Assembly: GCA_014905825.1 (NCBI GenBank)
Contig: JACGCN010000073.1
Coordinates: 62,001-126,000 of the forward strand
Source: Lyophyllum atratum
Lineage: Eukaryota; Basidiomycota; Agaricomycetes; Agaricales; Lyophyllaceae
DNA length: 64,000 bases
Direction: 5' to 3'
In this document: one piece after another, positions 11,416-23,400 of the stretch
How the letters are laid out: each line of letters begins with the position of its first letter
Position numbering within the stretch: the stretch's first letter is position 1
The notes under the pieces: generated by a model
The model's database searches: none
The model's input: only the letters and a program-made list of their open reading frames with translations
What the model was told of the DNA's origin: nothing
Made by a program: the position numbers and the translations under genes

Positions 11416-11937
11416 ATATCAAGGCCCATGAAATCGGTAATACTCGCCCGTACATGTAACCAAGATTGTCGTTAGTCAGTGGCGATTTACTCTCAAAAGG
11501 ATGGATGGAGGACTTTAACATGTACCCTGGATCGCTTAGTCTGAAATACTACTCGAACCTCCCCAGCATGATGTAGCGTGAGGGCACGCGCATTCCAAGG
11601 AAGCTAGCCTATGTAAGTTTCATGTCGCGACGGTGAAGATTAATCCAGGCTGTCATTTACATCGAGATCTAAGAAGGTGTAATGTATTGCACTTATATAG
11701 TGATGCAACGAGGACCGAACTTGCGAACATTTCTTCCCCACCTAAGAGGATATCCTATTTTCATATACGTGCTCACGGAGGGAACTCTTACTGGGGTATC
11801 AATACCATCCGTTCTATGATTGTGAATGCAAGGTCCAACGCCGATAATTGCGCAGCACTATGATGAGCCGAGAACATGTATTAGGCCATATTAAATATAT
11901 GATGAGTACGGTGGAAGCCGACAGGCTTGTTCACCGA
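11416..11937. other. Convergent intergenic region, no gene seen
   Basis: It lies between the ends of the GST-like gene and COQ10. No open frame has supporting features. Confidence 0.4.
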
Positions 11938-12727
11938 CTATGCTGAGCCAGGCCCGTATACCTCCATGCACCGCTCTTCGAAAGCCTTGACCATGAGTTT
12001 TGACACTTGGCCAAAAAACGCCGACGAGACCGACGCGTGTATCGGATTCGCAAACGCGTAAGCGAGATCGAGGGTCACCAATGTTGGCGATGTCCGGACA
12101 TCGGCTTTGGGAGGAGGATGTAATGGTTGAAAAGAGGGATGTGGAGATTGAGTAGAGGCTGGTTGAAACCGCCATGTCGTCGTGAGGGATTTGAACAGAG
12201 GGGTGGAAGACGAGGCGACGGCCTGGACGGAGGTGTAAGGTGGGCTCAGCTGGGGCATTCTGTTTTGGAACCCGCAAAGCTCACCTGGACAGATTCATAC
12301 GGCTTGCACGTCACTTGACTGACATACCTTTCCTGGAATGACAAGAACCCGACAGTCAATTCGGCTTCCATGTCGAAGGGCGCCGGGATGGTGCCTATGT
12401 CATGAGGCTGCCTCCGGGGTGGAGGTGTGACGACCCGGGACCCTGTGCAAAACGGAATGAACCGATGATAGGATCCAACGTCGGCGACTACTTCGTATAG
12501 TTCTTTCTGGCCATACCTAAGAAGGGATGTAACGTGAGGCAGGCAATTTGACCAAGCCTGTCTGTTTTGACTCACGGCAGAATTTTCCGCTCATGATAGG
12601 TTTGGGTCTCTGAATCCGTGTTCCAGGGAGCGAGATCCGAGAAGTTGGGAAGAGAGAAAAGAGTTCTATGACAAGTAGGTCCGCGTGGCCGTCGTACGAG
12701 CGAAGAGCATGCCGCCGGCCAATACAT
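11938..12727 (-). CDS. Coenzyme Q-binding protein COQ10, mitochondrial
   Basis: START/polyketide-cyclase-fold protein that binds coenzyme Q in the inner mitochondrial membrane and supports respiration. Minus strand from ATG at 12727: the first 25 residues (MYWPAACSSLVRRPRGPTCH) are basic and lack acids, as in a mitochondrial presequence. Then come TYHERKILPYGQKELYEVV, SYHRFIPFC, DMEAELTVGFLSFQERYVS and, across a second intron, AVASSSTPLFKSLTTTWRF, all typical COQ10 blocks. The end, FANPIHASVSSAFFGQVSKL, is the usual C-terminal helix. It has three exons, with introns after KILP and after ESVQ. A Pro/Ser-rich insert (PASTQSPHPSFQPLHPPPKA) lies before the last strand. Confidence 0.88.
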
Positions 12728-13240
12728 GGACTGGGTGAAGAGAAGAAGTGCTAACGTGACACATATTTGTGATTCCCTTTCAATCCTAGTGTACCAAGAT
12801 ACTACGACGTCTCTGAGGCACTTGTTTTTGCTAATCTTAGCTTCACGGTTCTGTGACCTCTCGAAAACAGGGTCCCTCAATGTAGTTCTCCCGTCGAGTA
12901 CGTCATCCTGATGTGCGACCACCATTGAAATGTATCGACGATGCCTTCGCATGCTACCACATGCAAGGATGATGGGAGTCACAATGGTGCGAGGGGATGT
13001 CATGTCGATGATATCGATGGCAAACGATAACGGGTGCAAATACAAACTAGTGATTCGAAGGAACCAATGGGAGACTAAGGGGGGCCTTTCTTGCTCGACG
13101 CCTCATTAGTTTTCGCATCAAGACAGGCTAAGGAGATGCAGAACATTTAGGACATGGACTCTTCTTTACTAGACGGTGATAAAATTTGACAGCAAGGTCC
13201 GGAGGTCTTATCAACACCATAGAAGGTTAGACGAAGGCGT
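12728..13240. other. Intergenic: COQ10 promoter and zinc-knuckle gene 3' region
   Basis: A minus-strand open frame runs from COQ10 into this spacer, but its upstream part has no COQ10 similarity. It is read here as 5' leader. Nothing else is seen. Confidence 0.35.
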
Positions 13241-14077
13241 TCACCCGATAAATTCGGTATTCTCAGGGCATTCTCTGGCAATCTGAGGGATGCGTTAGAA
13301 CGCGTCTTACGCTCCTCACAATGAGCGGTTACTCACATGACCCTCTTGCTGACATTTATAGCAGGTCTTGGTCTTGTTAATGTTTCCTGCCGCTGGGCCA
13401 GTCGGAGTGCTGTCCAAGATGCCCCCAGTGCCAGGCGCAGCGAGGCAGTCCCTGTGCGGAACGATGATCAGTATGATGTATAGAGACATTGATCTGGCAC
13501 CAAGATACCTAGCCATATGATTCGGACCGCCGCAACGGTAGCATTTGACGGGAGGCAAGGTCGATGTGTTCAAGGCACGACCCGGAGGCGGAGCGCGAGA
13601 AGCGAACCCAGTAGCCCCCAAAGTACCATTGGGGCAAGCACGAGCAATATGGCCAAAACGGCCGCAGTTCTGTCAGCGGCAAGGCTTCGCGTCAGGATAG
13701 GGACAGAACGATTGGTCTAAGCCTTACATAGCACTTCTGATTTCCACCTTGCTGCTGAACCCTCAAACTGGGACATTCCGCTGATTAACAAGTCAGCCAG
13801 GCGTCCCGATTGGTTCATGTTCAACTTTTACGTGCCTTGAATGTGGCCGACTCCACCGCAGGAGTAACACTGCTTCGCCGAAACTGTGCGCGGAGATGGA
13901 CACGCAGACGACTCGTGTCCTGGCTGACGGCAATTGTAGCAAAGCCTTTGATCAGAAGAGCAATTCTCGGCAATGTGACCGACTGAAATCTTCGTTTGGC
14001 TTGGAAAGCAAGGGAGGGGAAAGTGACGCACGGTTGCCACACTTGAAGCATCCCTTCCTTGAAAACTGATATGCCAT
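13241..14077 (-). CDS. CCHC zinc-knuckle protein, CNBP/Gis2-like
   Basis: About 178 residues with six CX2CX4HX4C knuckles: CFKCGNLGHIAENC, CYNCRQPGHESSAC, CYSCGGVGHIQAEC, CYNCGRFGHIARAC, CYRCGGPNHMARDC and CYKCQQEGHIAREC. A Pro/Gly-rich linker with RAPPPGRA lies between knuckles 4 and 5. Family members (CNBP, yeast Gis2, fission yeast Byr3) bind single-stranded nucleic acid and act in translation and RNA-granule biology. Introns cut five of the six knuckles. The intron inside knuckle 3 (13835-13781) has a GC donor (CAAG|gcacgt): only this join gives the sixth-base frame that completes the knuckle. The start MAYQFSRKGCF puts the first knuckle near residue 10, as in the family. Confidence 0.85.
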
Positions 14078-15468
14078 TCTCAAAACAACTTCTGAACTGT
14101 TTGAAGGATAGTTCAGCAGGAGTTTTTCGTGGCATCGTAGTTCGGAACGTACCTCGCTTCTCCCTCTTCCAGCTAGCTACTAACTCTCTACCTCCTCCGT
14201 TAAAAGGGGATTTGTTGGTGAGTGATGGTCGGTGTTGGAGACGGCCGCCTGACGGAATTGTGACACCGCCGTATGTGACCGGCCCTAAACTTGTCGGAAG
14301 CGGGAATCGGGATGTTCTCCCGTGAAGGTTTTGTTGGCCAATCGAGACGCGGCACCCACACACCACACCAGTTTACCACAAGAATCATTAATCAGGGATC
14401 ACCGCTGTCATCCCCCATCGATTGCGGGACATCCCTTCGACGAATGGAGTAGCCCCGAGAAATAGCCGTCCCACATAAAAGGCCCCATCCAACCGGCGTG
14501 TATCAATGGCCCCAGTGTGTTGATGCCGAGGTACCTTTATCATTCACCTCACCCTCTACCTTTCTCTGACTTTTCTTCAGACCCCACTCACCTCCCAACG
14601 TTCAGGCGACCTTCGGATGCTCGCACATCGCGCTTCTTGTTAGGGTGAAGAGGGGCTTCGCTTGAGGTATGTTTTTTCTCTTATCAATGATCGCCTCGAC
14701 ATCTAACCCTATCTCGCGTCCAGACGGTTTATAGCCTTCCCTGGCGACGTCGTTCATCATCCTATCAACAAGCTACGTAACGAGCGCGCGAAGCATGGCT
14801 TCACGTATGGAAGGAGAGTTTCACAAGCGGGTCAGCACCATCGTGCTCTGTTACGACTAGCAGGCAGAGTCGATGCAGTACCACGGGAGACCACACTTAT
14901 CACGGTCATCTCCCCACACTTATCACGGTCATCTCCATCTCACATTCCTTGTTACTACAAACACCCACAATCGTTTAACCATCTATGTTCCTGAAGACAA
15001 CTTTCCATGGTGACCAGTATGAATCACATAATTGCACTGATTTCGTCAGTCGTCGCTAGACCTGAATCATGGACGAAAGCATCGCATAAAGCGTGCGCTT
15101 ATTCAAGTGAAATGCGCTATTCCAGGTTGGATTGCGCCATAGTTGGTGGACGCGTTTCTTATGTAAACCGTGATTCATTTTGATCTGTCGCGTTCGAGCA
15201 AACCCTCTCCGACCTTTGACGCGTCTTTTCGTGTGGTGCCCCCCAGAGTTGCCATTCCTCCCTACATACCAACTCAAAAAAACATACACATGACCTTGGC
15301 ATCATCCCTGCGATTTGTCGGCCCTGTATGTCATCGCTTTGTCAACATGAGCTTATCATATGGCCCGAACGCGTTATCTCACACCGCAGCCTTTTTGGCT
15401 CACATTTTCGCATGTAAGGGCAGATAACACGGACATTGCATCCTCACATCGTAGACACACTCCCCACA
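14078..15468. promoter_or_regulatory. 1.4-kb stretch without a clear gene
   Basis: A TATA-like CATAAAAGG is at about 14475, followed by pyrimidine-rich sequence and a plausible intron (gtatgt near 14669, ending cgtccag near 14723), so a spliced leader or non-coding transcript is possible. A 23-bp unit is tandemly duplicated at 14891-14936. ACGCGT boxes occur at 15151-15156 and 15219-15224. Small open frames (for example 41 codons from 14522) have no recognisable features. Confidence 0.35.
14891..14936. repeat. 23-bp direct tandem duplication
   Basis: The unit beginning CCACACTTATCACGGTCATC occurs twice head to tail at 14891-14913 and 14914-14936 with no mismatch seen. It lies in non-coding sequence. 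Confidence 0.8.
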
Positions 15469-17649
15469 ATGTCTTATGAGAAACGTCCGGACGCTGACGA
15501 TCTGTCGCATCATCTCTCACGGGTTTCTCGAGCCAGAGCTACATCCCCCCTCAAAGGTCTACAAAAGTATTTCGGTAAACCAGGAGTTATCAGCCTGGCT
15601 GGAGGTCAGCTTTTCTCTGCTCCGCACTCAATCATTTCGTTTTGAACATAGACTCAGGTCTACCACATCCGGACTATTTTCCGTTTTCTTCCGTGGGTGC
15701 GGATGCTCTAGTGCCTAGCGCGTTCCCTTTCGCAGCGCCAAAGGAAGCCTCTTCCTTGACATGGTTTTGGAACCTCTTTTCCGGTCGCAAAGTGAAGACC
15801 TCACCCATCCAAATTCCAAAGTACCCAGCGAACCCCGGGGAGCTGAATTTGGCGGAAGCCTTACAATACAGCATGGCCACGGGTATCCCTTCGCTGCAGT
15901 CATTCTTCAAAGAATTTACCGAGAGGGTTTATCAACCAGCATACGCAAACTATACTACCCTTGCTCATATTGGAAACACTGATGGGTGGGCCAAAGTCGT
16001 ACTGACCCTATGCAACCCCGGAGAAGGCGTTCTCGCCGCCGAATTTACTTACCCCTCCGCCGTGTCGATGATGCTACCTTACGACATCAAAGTCGTTTCT
16101 GTGCCGATGGACGGTCATGGGATGAAGGCTGATGCCTTGCGGACCTTGTTATCCGAGTGGGACGAAACCCTGCGCGGCATGCCTAGGTAATGTTTCTGCC
16201 CTTGAATAGAGATTGCCTGGATCACGGATAAGGAAATGCTTAGACCGCATGTTATGTACACCATACCCGTTGGCCAGAATCCTACGGGGATCGTGAGTCT
16301 ATTTCTTTCACTTCAGTTGGATCTCTAATATGGGATCATATGAAGACTATGCAAGCGGCTAGAAAGCGGGAAATATATGACGTTTGCGTCGAATTTGGTA
16401 TGCATGACATATCCCTGGCGAAGGCACTTGACTCACTCCCAGCGTCAGATATAATCATCGTGGAGGATGATCCGTACTATTTTCTCCAAGCAGGCGCCTA
16501 CGTCCCGCCTGCTGAGCGGAGCATACATTCCAATTGTGTCTCTGACGACGACGACGAATATATAGCGCAATTAGCGCCTAGTTATCTCAGGTACATAATA
16601 GATGCACATTCCACGCTCCCATAATTTCATTTCATATGGCAGGTTTGATCATCAAGGAAGGGTAATCCGACTGGACACCTTCTCGAAGGTAAACTACGAC
16701 CCCGTACTCCCTTCACGAGTTCACTCAGTTAATATAGACAATCGCGCCTGGATGTCGGATGGGGTGGTTCACATGTAACTCAATATTCGCCGAACGACTG
16801 GAAAGGCAGGCCGAAACGACGACGCAGTCACCATGTGGCTTTAGTCAAGTGATTGATTTCCTCAGCGAATTCGCCCCAGATGGACTCACTGTCCATGCAA
16901 TAGATCTTTGTGGCCAAGTTGATGCAAGAATGGCAATTCAAGGGTTATGTTCGATGGTTAAAAGGTTGTCCAGTTTTGCTTTCTTCCTTACTTGTCGGGA
17001 TTGAATGACCGCCATGCAGCTCTTCGCGTGCAGTACCAACAAAGACGTGATTTCTTTATTGATTGCCTTCACGAGCAATTCAATTTAGAGCTCTCGATGA
17101 ATGCCACGGGAGCGCTACAGGGGATTCCTGTCTATGTCGCGTCGCTGAAGTCGACGATGAATTTGTCGCCACATGCTCCTGTGTTCTCTTTCACCCCCCC
17201 TACCGCAGGAATGTTCATTTGGGTAGATGGGATCCTGTTGTCCTCTGATCCAAGTGGACTGATTCCTCTCGCAGCTCAATTTAACTTTTGATCACCATCC
17301 TTCTTTTGCCGCTGTTGGCCACGAGGCTCTGGAGATGAAACTTTGGATTGCTTTGGCAGAGGCTGGCGTCCTTTTTGGCCCCGGTATGTTTGTTTCTTTA
17401 CAATTGTGCCACTCGATCTAACACCACCTGTTCAGGGTATATGTTTGCTACTGATCCGGAGGCCAGTGATCGCAAGCATACGGGTCACTTCCGCATTAGT
17501 TACAGTAATGCCGAGGTAACCTTCCTTTCTTTTTTTTTACCGATTCATTTGAGCTCATGTAAACAATCTTTCAGTATGAGGATATGAGAAAAGCGATAAT
17601 CATTTTCTCCTCCATCTTAAAAGATTTTTACAACACCATGTCATACTAA
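15469..17649 (+). CDS. PLP-dependent class I aminotransferase, Aro8/2-aminoadipate type
   Basis: Fold-type I enzyme transferring an amino group between aromatic amino acids or 2-aminoadipate and a 2-oxo acid. From MSYEKRPDADDLSHHLSRVS, conserved blocks follow in order: SPLKGLQKYF, VISLAGG|LPHPDYFPF across intron 1, GNTDGWAKV, MYTIPVGQNPTG (the NPTG substrate/PLP motif), IIIVEDDPYYFLQ (Asp and Tyr contacting the cofactor), and LDTFSKTIAPGCRMGW, where the Lys forms the Schiff base. The C-terminal domain includes YQQRRDFFIDCL and FTPPTAGMFIWV, and the last exon ends FYNTMSY. At least nine introns are present. An insert of about 15 acidic residues (CVSDDDDEYIAQ) sits after DPYYFLQ. The exact substrate, and hence lysine versus aromatic metabolism, cannot be read from sequence. 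Confidence 0.88.
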
Positions 17650-17864
17650 TGCTACACTATCACAATTACCGCAGTTGCTTTCTCGTCCGCGTGTCTGGTG
17701 CCCAGTGTGATATGATCGACGCATTCAACGAGGCCTTCAACACTATGAATCCCAACACATGTTATCAATTCCCTTTGCCCTGACCACGGGGACGTTTAGA
17801 CGCAACCATTCAAAACCCTCACCGAGCCTTCTCATTCAGCTCATCCACCCTACCGCTGACCACG

Positions 17865-18825
17865 ATGTCGCCTGTAAGATTCGCAGATTCAAGAGATACA
17901 TTCATCCCTCATTCTGACTGATGGCAACAGGCGAGAACGAGACCGATGCGAGAAGAGGCGTTCTTCCTTGCCGAGCTTGCAGGAGAAGCCGGACGCCATG
18001 AAGGTCAGCCCCATGCTGTATCCTGTCCAGCAAAGGACACCCACACTTATCGACGCCGCTTTCCAGATGTCGTCAAACAAATGAAGTTGTTGATCGACCA
18101 CTATGGCCCTCAGCTCTCAACTGAAGAACGAAGTCTTCTTTCTGTTGCATATAAAACCGTCACCAACAACCTGCGGAATAGTTGGAGGGTCATAGATGCG
18201 CTGCATAAATTGCAATCGACACGGAGTGGTCCTGTTCATCTCATCCAGCGCCAACGAGATCGAATTGAGAGTGAGCTAACCGGAGTATGCAGAGATGTCA
18301 TTCGTTTGCTAGACCGCGAACTGCTACCTGCCGCCAGCGACGGAGAGGAGACGGTATTTTATTCCAAACTGTGAATGGAGCATCTTATCCACAAAAGCCA
18401 CACTCATCGTTCGTTCGAACCAGGAAAGGGGACTACTGTCGCTACCTGGCCGAATTAGGCCTGAAGCGAGACAGGGATCGCTTTGCGGATTTGTCTCTGA
18501 AAGCGTACAGGTTAGCCTATAAGCACGCGCTGGCTACATTGCATCCATTGCACCCAACGAGGCTGGGACTGGCCCTCAATTTTTCCGTGTACTACCATGG
18601 TGAGTGGTGTACGTATCAGGAGTGCAGAGAGATTGTGATTTGCCTTCGCCAGACATCAAAACGAGCCCTGAGCGTGCATGCCACTTGGCGAAAAGCGCTT
18701 TCGACGATGCAGTCCTGTCTGTAGACGCATCCGATCCAGGGGACCAAGTTCTGCGGGATTCTATGGCAATACTGCAGCTTCTACGGGATGACTTAATCCT
18801 GTGGTCGGGGGAGATGAAAGGTTAG
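17865..18825 (+). CDS. Divergent 14-3-3 family protein
   Basis: Five exons (17865-17873, 17931-18003, 18067-18370, 18424-18599, 18653-18825) give 244 residues, the normal 14-3-3 length. Family blocks are LSTEERSLLSVAYKTVTNNL, RNSWRVI, KGDYCRYLAE, HPTRLGLALNFSVYY, SPERACHLAKSAFDDA and AILQLLRDDLILW. The phosphopeptide pocket set, in human zeta numbering, appears kept: K49 in AYK, R56, R127-Y128 in CRY and N173 in LNF. The usual N224 of LLRDN is Asp here, the stretch before SWR is NNLRN instead of GARRS, and the acidic C-terminal tail is missing. Such changes suggest a second, fast-evolving paralogue rather than the main fungal Bmh/Rad24 protein. The 63-nt intron 2 and the first three-codon exon rest on conservation of the join HE-DVVKQMK. 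Confidence 0.85.
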
Positions 18826-18941
18826 CATTTACGACCACCTGAGGATATGGAGCTCATACAAAGTACAACAGACGCGGATGGAGCGTGATAGCATAAAGGC
18901 TTGGGGCCTAAAGTAAAATTTGCTGATATATTGCTCTGGCC

Positions 18942-20314
18942 TCACGCGCCTTGAACGTCTTGTGCGAATGTAGCTGCTACTAACATTGGGAATACGAGTG
19001 TCGCATCTGCATATACCTTCAAGCCAAAAAATGAGAGATAGAGACGCATTCTTTAAGGAAGCAGTCCAAACCTTCACGGCTTCAGCACCTGCCCTGATTT
19101 TGCCCCAAGAGACTGCCTCATCCGGTCGAGCCCCAGAATCTGAGCCATCAAATTCTTGCCCAGTGTTCTGGCAGACCAGGGCGCGTTAGTGTAGCACAAG
19201 GGTTGAAAAGTTTGTACGTGAAGGCGCACAATGAAGACGGAGAAATCAGCCCCATTACGCTGAAAAATGACATCATCGGTTGACGTTTTGTACCGACTCG
19301 ACATGAAGCTCACAATCAACATGGCATTGGCAATCTGATGTTTGCATACACCACCTCCTAGTATGATCATGCCAGCTTTGCGAGACGTCCGGGACCGTTC
19401 ATTTAGATCCCGGATATCTTGAACGATATCGAGGACTAGGCCAGGAGAGCGGAATGAATGGAAGTAAATCATATCACCGATAGAACCATCAGTGAGGGCG
19501 GGACAAAAGACAGGGATGTCGTTCTGATCCCAGTCAGGTAAGATACACTCATGTGTTCACCTGAGGTCGCTATGACATACCTTATACGCCCAGTAGTAAA
19601 CAGATTCTTCATTGTTAATCTCCTTCCCAAGCCGCCGAATAAATGAACTTGGCGTCCAAACTTGCCCAGTCTCTTTTTGTTCGGCGAGCATGGTGTCCAA
19701 AATCGGCATAAGCCAATCCTCGAACTTACAGTAATTATCATTTGGAACAACCAAATTCCCTATGCGGTTCATTCCACGTTTCCTCAAGTCTGCTCCATCG
19801 AGATTAAAGTCCGCAAGGTAGGTCTTCCCGATGCATTTTATGAAGTCTTCTTCAATTCCGCCTGCGGTCGTGACGAGTACTGCTACATGCTTGTGTTTGA
19901 CGAGGTGGAGAATCACCTCGCGTAGGCCGGAAGAAATGAGGTTTGACGTATATCCCAGGAAGATGTTACAGCGAGTTTGCGCGCGGATCTCTGGCGACGA
20001 ATAATAATCTGATGCATCGTCGTCCAAAGGTTCATCTGATAGGCGCCACTTTCTCTAAAACAGCCAGTACGTATGATATAAATTACGATATGATATAACG
20101 TACGAACCATTTTGTTCACAATGTCTATTGCCTTGCCAAGGCTATTCGCTTGAAATCCGATGCGTTCATAACTTTGTAGAAACTGGAGCAATGACAAAGG
20201 TTTGTCAAAATCAGGTCCTTGTACAGAAACAGCGTCCTTCGATATTGGTTCGGAGGGTTGAAGAACTGCAGCAGATGCACCAGCAGGGATCGTCGCTGTG
20301 GTAGTGGAAGTCAT
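18942..20314 (-). CDS. Deoxyhypusine synthase
   Basis: Transfers the aminobutyl group of spermidine to a lysine of eIF5A, the first step of hypusine formation, using NAD. Minus strand from ATG at 20314 ([20 protein letters not shown]). Family blocks: [137 protein letters not shown]. The Lys of WGKIR is the catalytic residue. The last exon, after an intron that removes an apparent read-through, gives [20 protein letters not shown] and a stop at 18942. The start lies 138 bp from that of the divergently transcribed SEC7. Confidence 0.95.
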
Positions 20315-20452
20315 CTTTCGGGGCAAAATTTATATTTCGGAAGACTTCCGTATTAGGAACACGTGCCGCATGCTGCGAACGCAGCGGCATTACGTCTGTG
20401 ACAACACCTACAACGTCCAACTCATCATCGCAAAGTACTCGCGTAGGCTTGC
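20315..20452. promoter_or_regulatory. 138-bp bidirectional promoter, deoxyhypusine synthase / SEC7
   Basis: Two start codons facing away from each other are only 138 bp apart, so the core promoters must overlap. I see no TATA box. Confidence 0.5.
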
Positions 20453-23400
20453 ATGGAAGCCGTTCCCAGCGCCTACAATGTCCCACTACCCCTCTCTCCT
20501 CCTGCGAACGGGCACAGCGCAAGGTTCGGGGACAAACAGGCCATTATCATTGGTGACGAATCAGCTGCAGCCAGTTCTTCGGCGGTTGAAGCTTTGGACG
20601 GGGAAATGACGGAGGGAGAAGTGGAAGCGTCAGTCAGACCTCAGGTTGAGGAGAAAGACGTGAAGGAGAACGGACGGGATGACGATTCCAGACCCACAAC
20701 ACTTACGACCCCTCAGCGGCACTCGACAACGGAATCTAGCCTACCAGTCTCTCATCTCGAGGGAAAGCTTCCAGTGATTTCCAATGCCGTGGAAACATTG
20801 GAGGAGACTGAGAAGGATGATGAACGCCGCCGTATAGCATCTGAAGGAGACGCAACAACAGCGCAATCCAGCCAACCTGTATACCATCTTGAGGTCAACG
20901 GAGATCCTGATCCTAAACCTGGGGCCCTGGAAGAAGTCTCGACAGCACCCCCAACCCCTCCGATGAAACCGTCGCGAGATATCATAGAGGAGAATTCTCC
21001 AGTTCCCAGCCCACGTCTGGTGGAGGGAACACCGCGGCCTCACAGACGCTCATTGACTATCTCCAAAGGCCATACTGTATCCGTGGTTCTTATTTCAACT
21101 GCTCTGGAGACTATTGCTGCTTCGAAGGAAGCAAAACGATCTGCCCCGCTTCGAGAAAGCACTCAGAAGGCGCTGGAGATGATTCGTGCTGACCAAGGAG
21201 GAGATCGTCCTCGAGAGATATTTGAGCCTCTACGTCTCGCCTGCGAGACGAAGAATGAAAAACTGATGATAGCTAGCTTGGATTGCATATCCAAACTCGT
21301 CTCTTATTCCTTCTTCACTGAGCCCGACACACTGCAGAATCAAATCCCTTCACCTCCTCCATCTCCACGCCACCCCGGCAAAAACCCCGCGACTGGATCA
21401 CAAGCTTCTATCCCTCAGCCCTCTCTGGTAGACCTGGTGGCTCACACTATCGCTTCCTGCCATACGGAAACCACGCCAGAAACAGTCTCGTTGCAGATCG
21501 TGAAAGCGTTACTTTCTCTCGTTCTGTCGCCGACCATTCTTGTCCATCATTCTTCCCTTCTCAAAGCAGTCCGAACGGTATACAATGTATACCTGCTCAG
21601 CTCGGACCCTGTAAACCAGGGAGTTGCACAAGGGGGCCTCACACAAATGGTACAACATGTTTTTGCTCGATGCAGGATCAGCCATACATCGAAAGACGCC
21701 AGCGATCCAGCCTTGCCCTCTGCAACTACGCAAGAAAGCGCGCCATCGTCCGCTCGCGCTTCGTTCACAATTTCAGCACTAGAGTCGGATGCCATGCCCA
21801 ATCCTGATATCGGTGGCGAGCCGTTGTCATCAGAGGCTGCAAGTTCTCAGACCTCGTTACCATTGTCACCGAACGGTAGGGAGCCTCCCGAACAAGTGGT
21901 TCCGCCACGGCTGACATTGTACATCGATATTCCTCTTAATATTTCCACAAACGCTGAAGTGTATCTTAGACAAAACTTTGAAACCGTCAATCCGCTGGAT
22001 GCCTTGCCAGAAGGGGATCATGGTCGCAATCTGACCCCGAATGATCTATTCATCAAAGATGCTTTCCTCGTATTCCGCGCCCTTTGCAAATTAACAATGA
22101 AGCCGCTCAATACTGAGAGGTATGTCATCCGTTGAATCCCATTTACAGTCTGATTTCAAGGTTCGCCTAGTGAACGAGATCTCAAGTCACACGCTATGCG
22201 TTCCAAATTGCTTTCCCTTCATCTCGTGTTAACCGTTTTGAACTCGCATATGCCCCTGTTTGTGGACCCCATCGCCATCATATATTCCAGCTCCTCCAAT
22301 GAAGCAACAACTTTCGTTCAGGCTATCAATCAATACCTTTGCCTGAGTCTGAGTCGCAACGCGGTCAGCCCAGTTCCGCAGGTTTTCGAGATCAGCGTCG
22401 AGATATTTTGGCGAGTTTTGTCTGGAATGCGCACCAAGCTCAAGGTATCTTATTACACGATTGTATATGACTGAATGCACTGACAGTCTCGCAGAAAGAG
22501 ATTGAAGTCCTGTTACACGAGATCTTCATTCCAATTCTTGAGATGAGAACATCCACTCTAAAGCAGAAAGCGGTCATTCTCGGAATGCTTTCAAGATTGT
22601 GCCAGGACCCTCAGGCTCTCGTCGAAATTTACCTCAATTACGACTGTGACAGTGAGGCTGCCGATAACATATATGAGCAGTGAGTTACATGTTCCGACTA
22701 TATTGTAACCGTCTCAATATTTTTCAGTCTGATCAACATCATCTCTAAAATTGGCACGACGCCTTCCTCTCTTGCTCATCAAAGAGGCAATGAACCGCCA
22801 AGCCCTGCTCTTAGCCCCACCAGCAAAAATCAGTCCATAGCGTCAACTCCGTCCATATCATCTGTTCTATCAGTTTCTGGGACCATGGACACATCAGTCA
22901 TGGGTCTTTCAGACAGTCAGCTAAAGCGTCAAGGGCTTGATTGTCTTGCTGCTGTGTTGCGCTCTCTCGTCGCATGGGGAACAGCTGCAGGAAAAGCTGC
23001 CGATGAACCCCTTGCCACGCCTGCGAGGTCGCATGTAGGAGAGGAGGTACCCATCACACCTGAGGGATCGTTCGACAAGTTGTCTACTTCGATTGGAAGT
23101 GCAGAGACTCTACGTCAACCCACACCCGATCTTGTGGACGACCCCAGTAAGTTTGAAAGCGCAAAACAAAAGAAAACAACGCTTCTGGAAGGAATCAAGA
23201 AGTTTAATTTCAAACCAAAACGGGTATGTCTTTTAATATACACATACATTATGTCACTGAGTGTTGTTTGTAGGGTGTTCAATTTTTGATTGAAACTGGA
23301 TTTATACCCAGCAAAGCTCCTTTCGACATTGCAAAGTTTTTACTTACCACCGACGGACTGAGTAAAAGTATGATTGGCGAATATTTAGGCGAAGGGTAAG

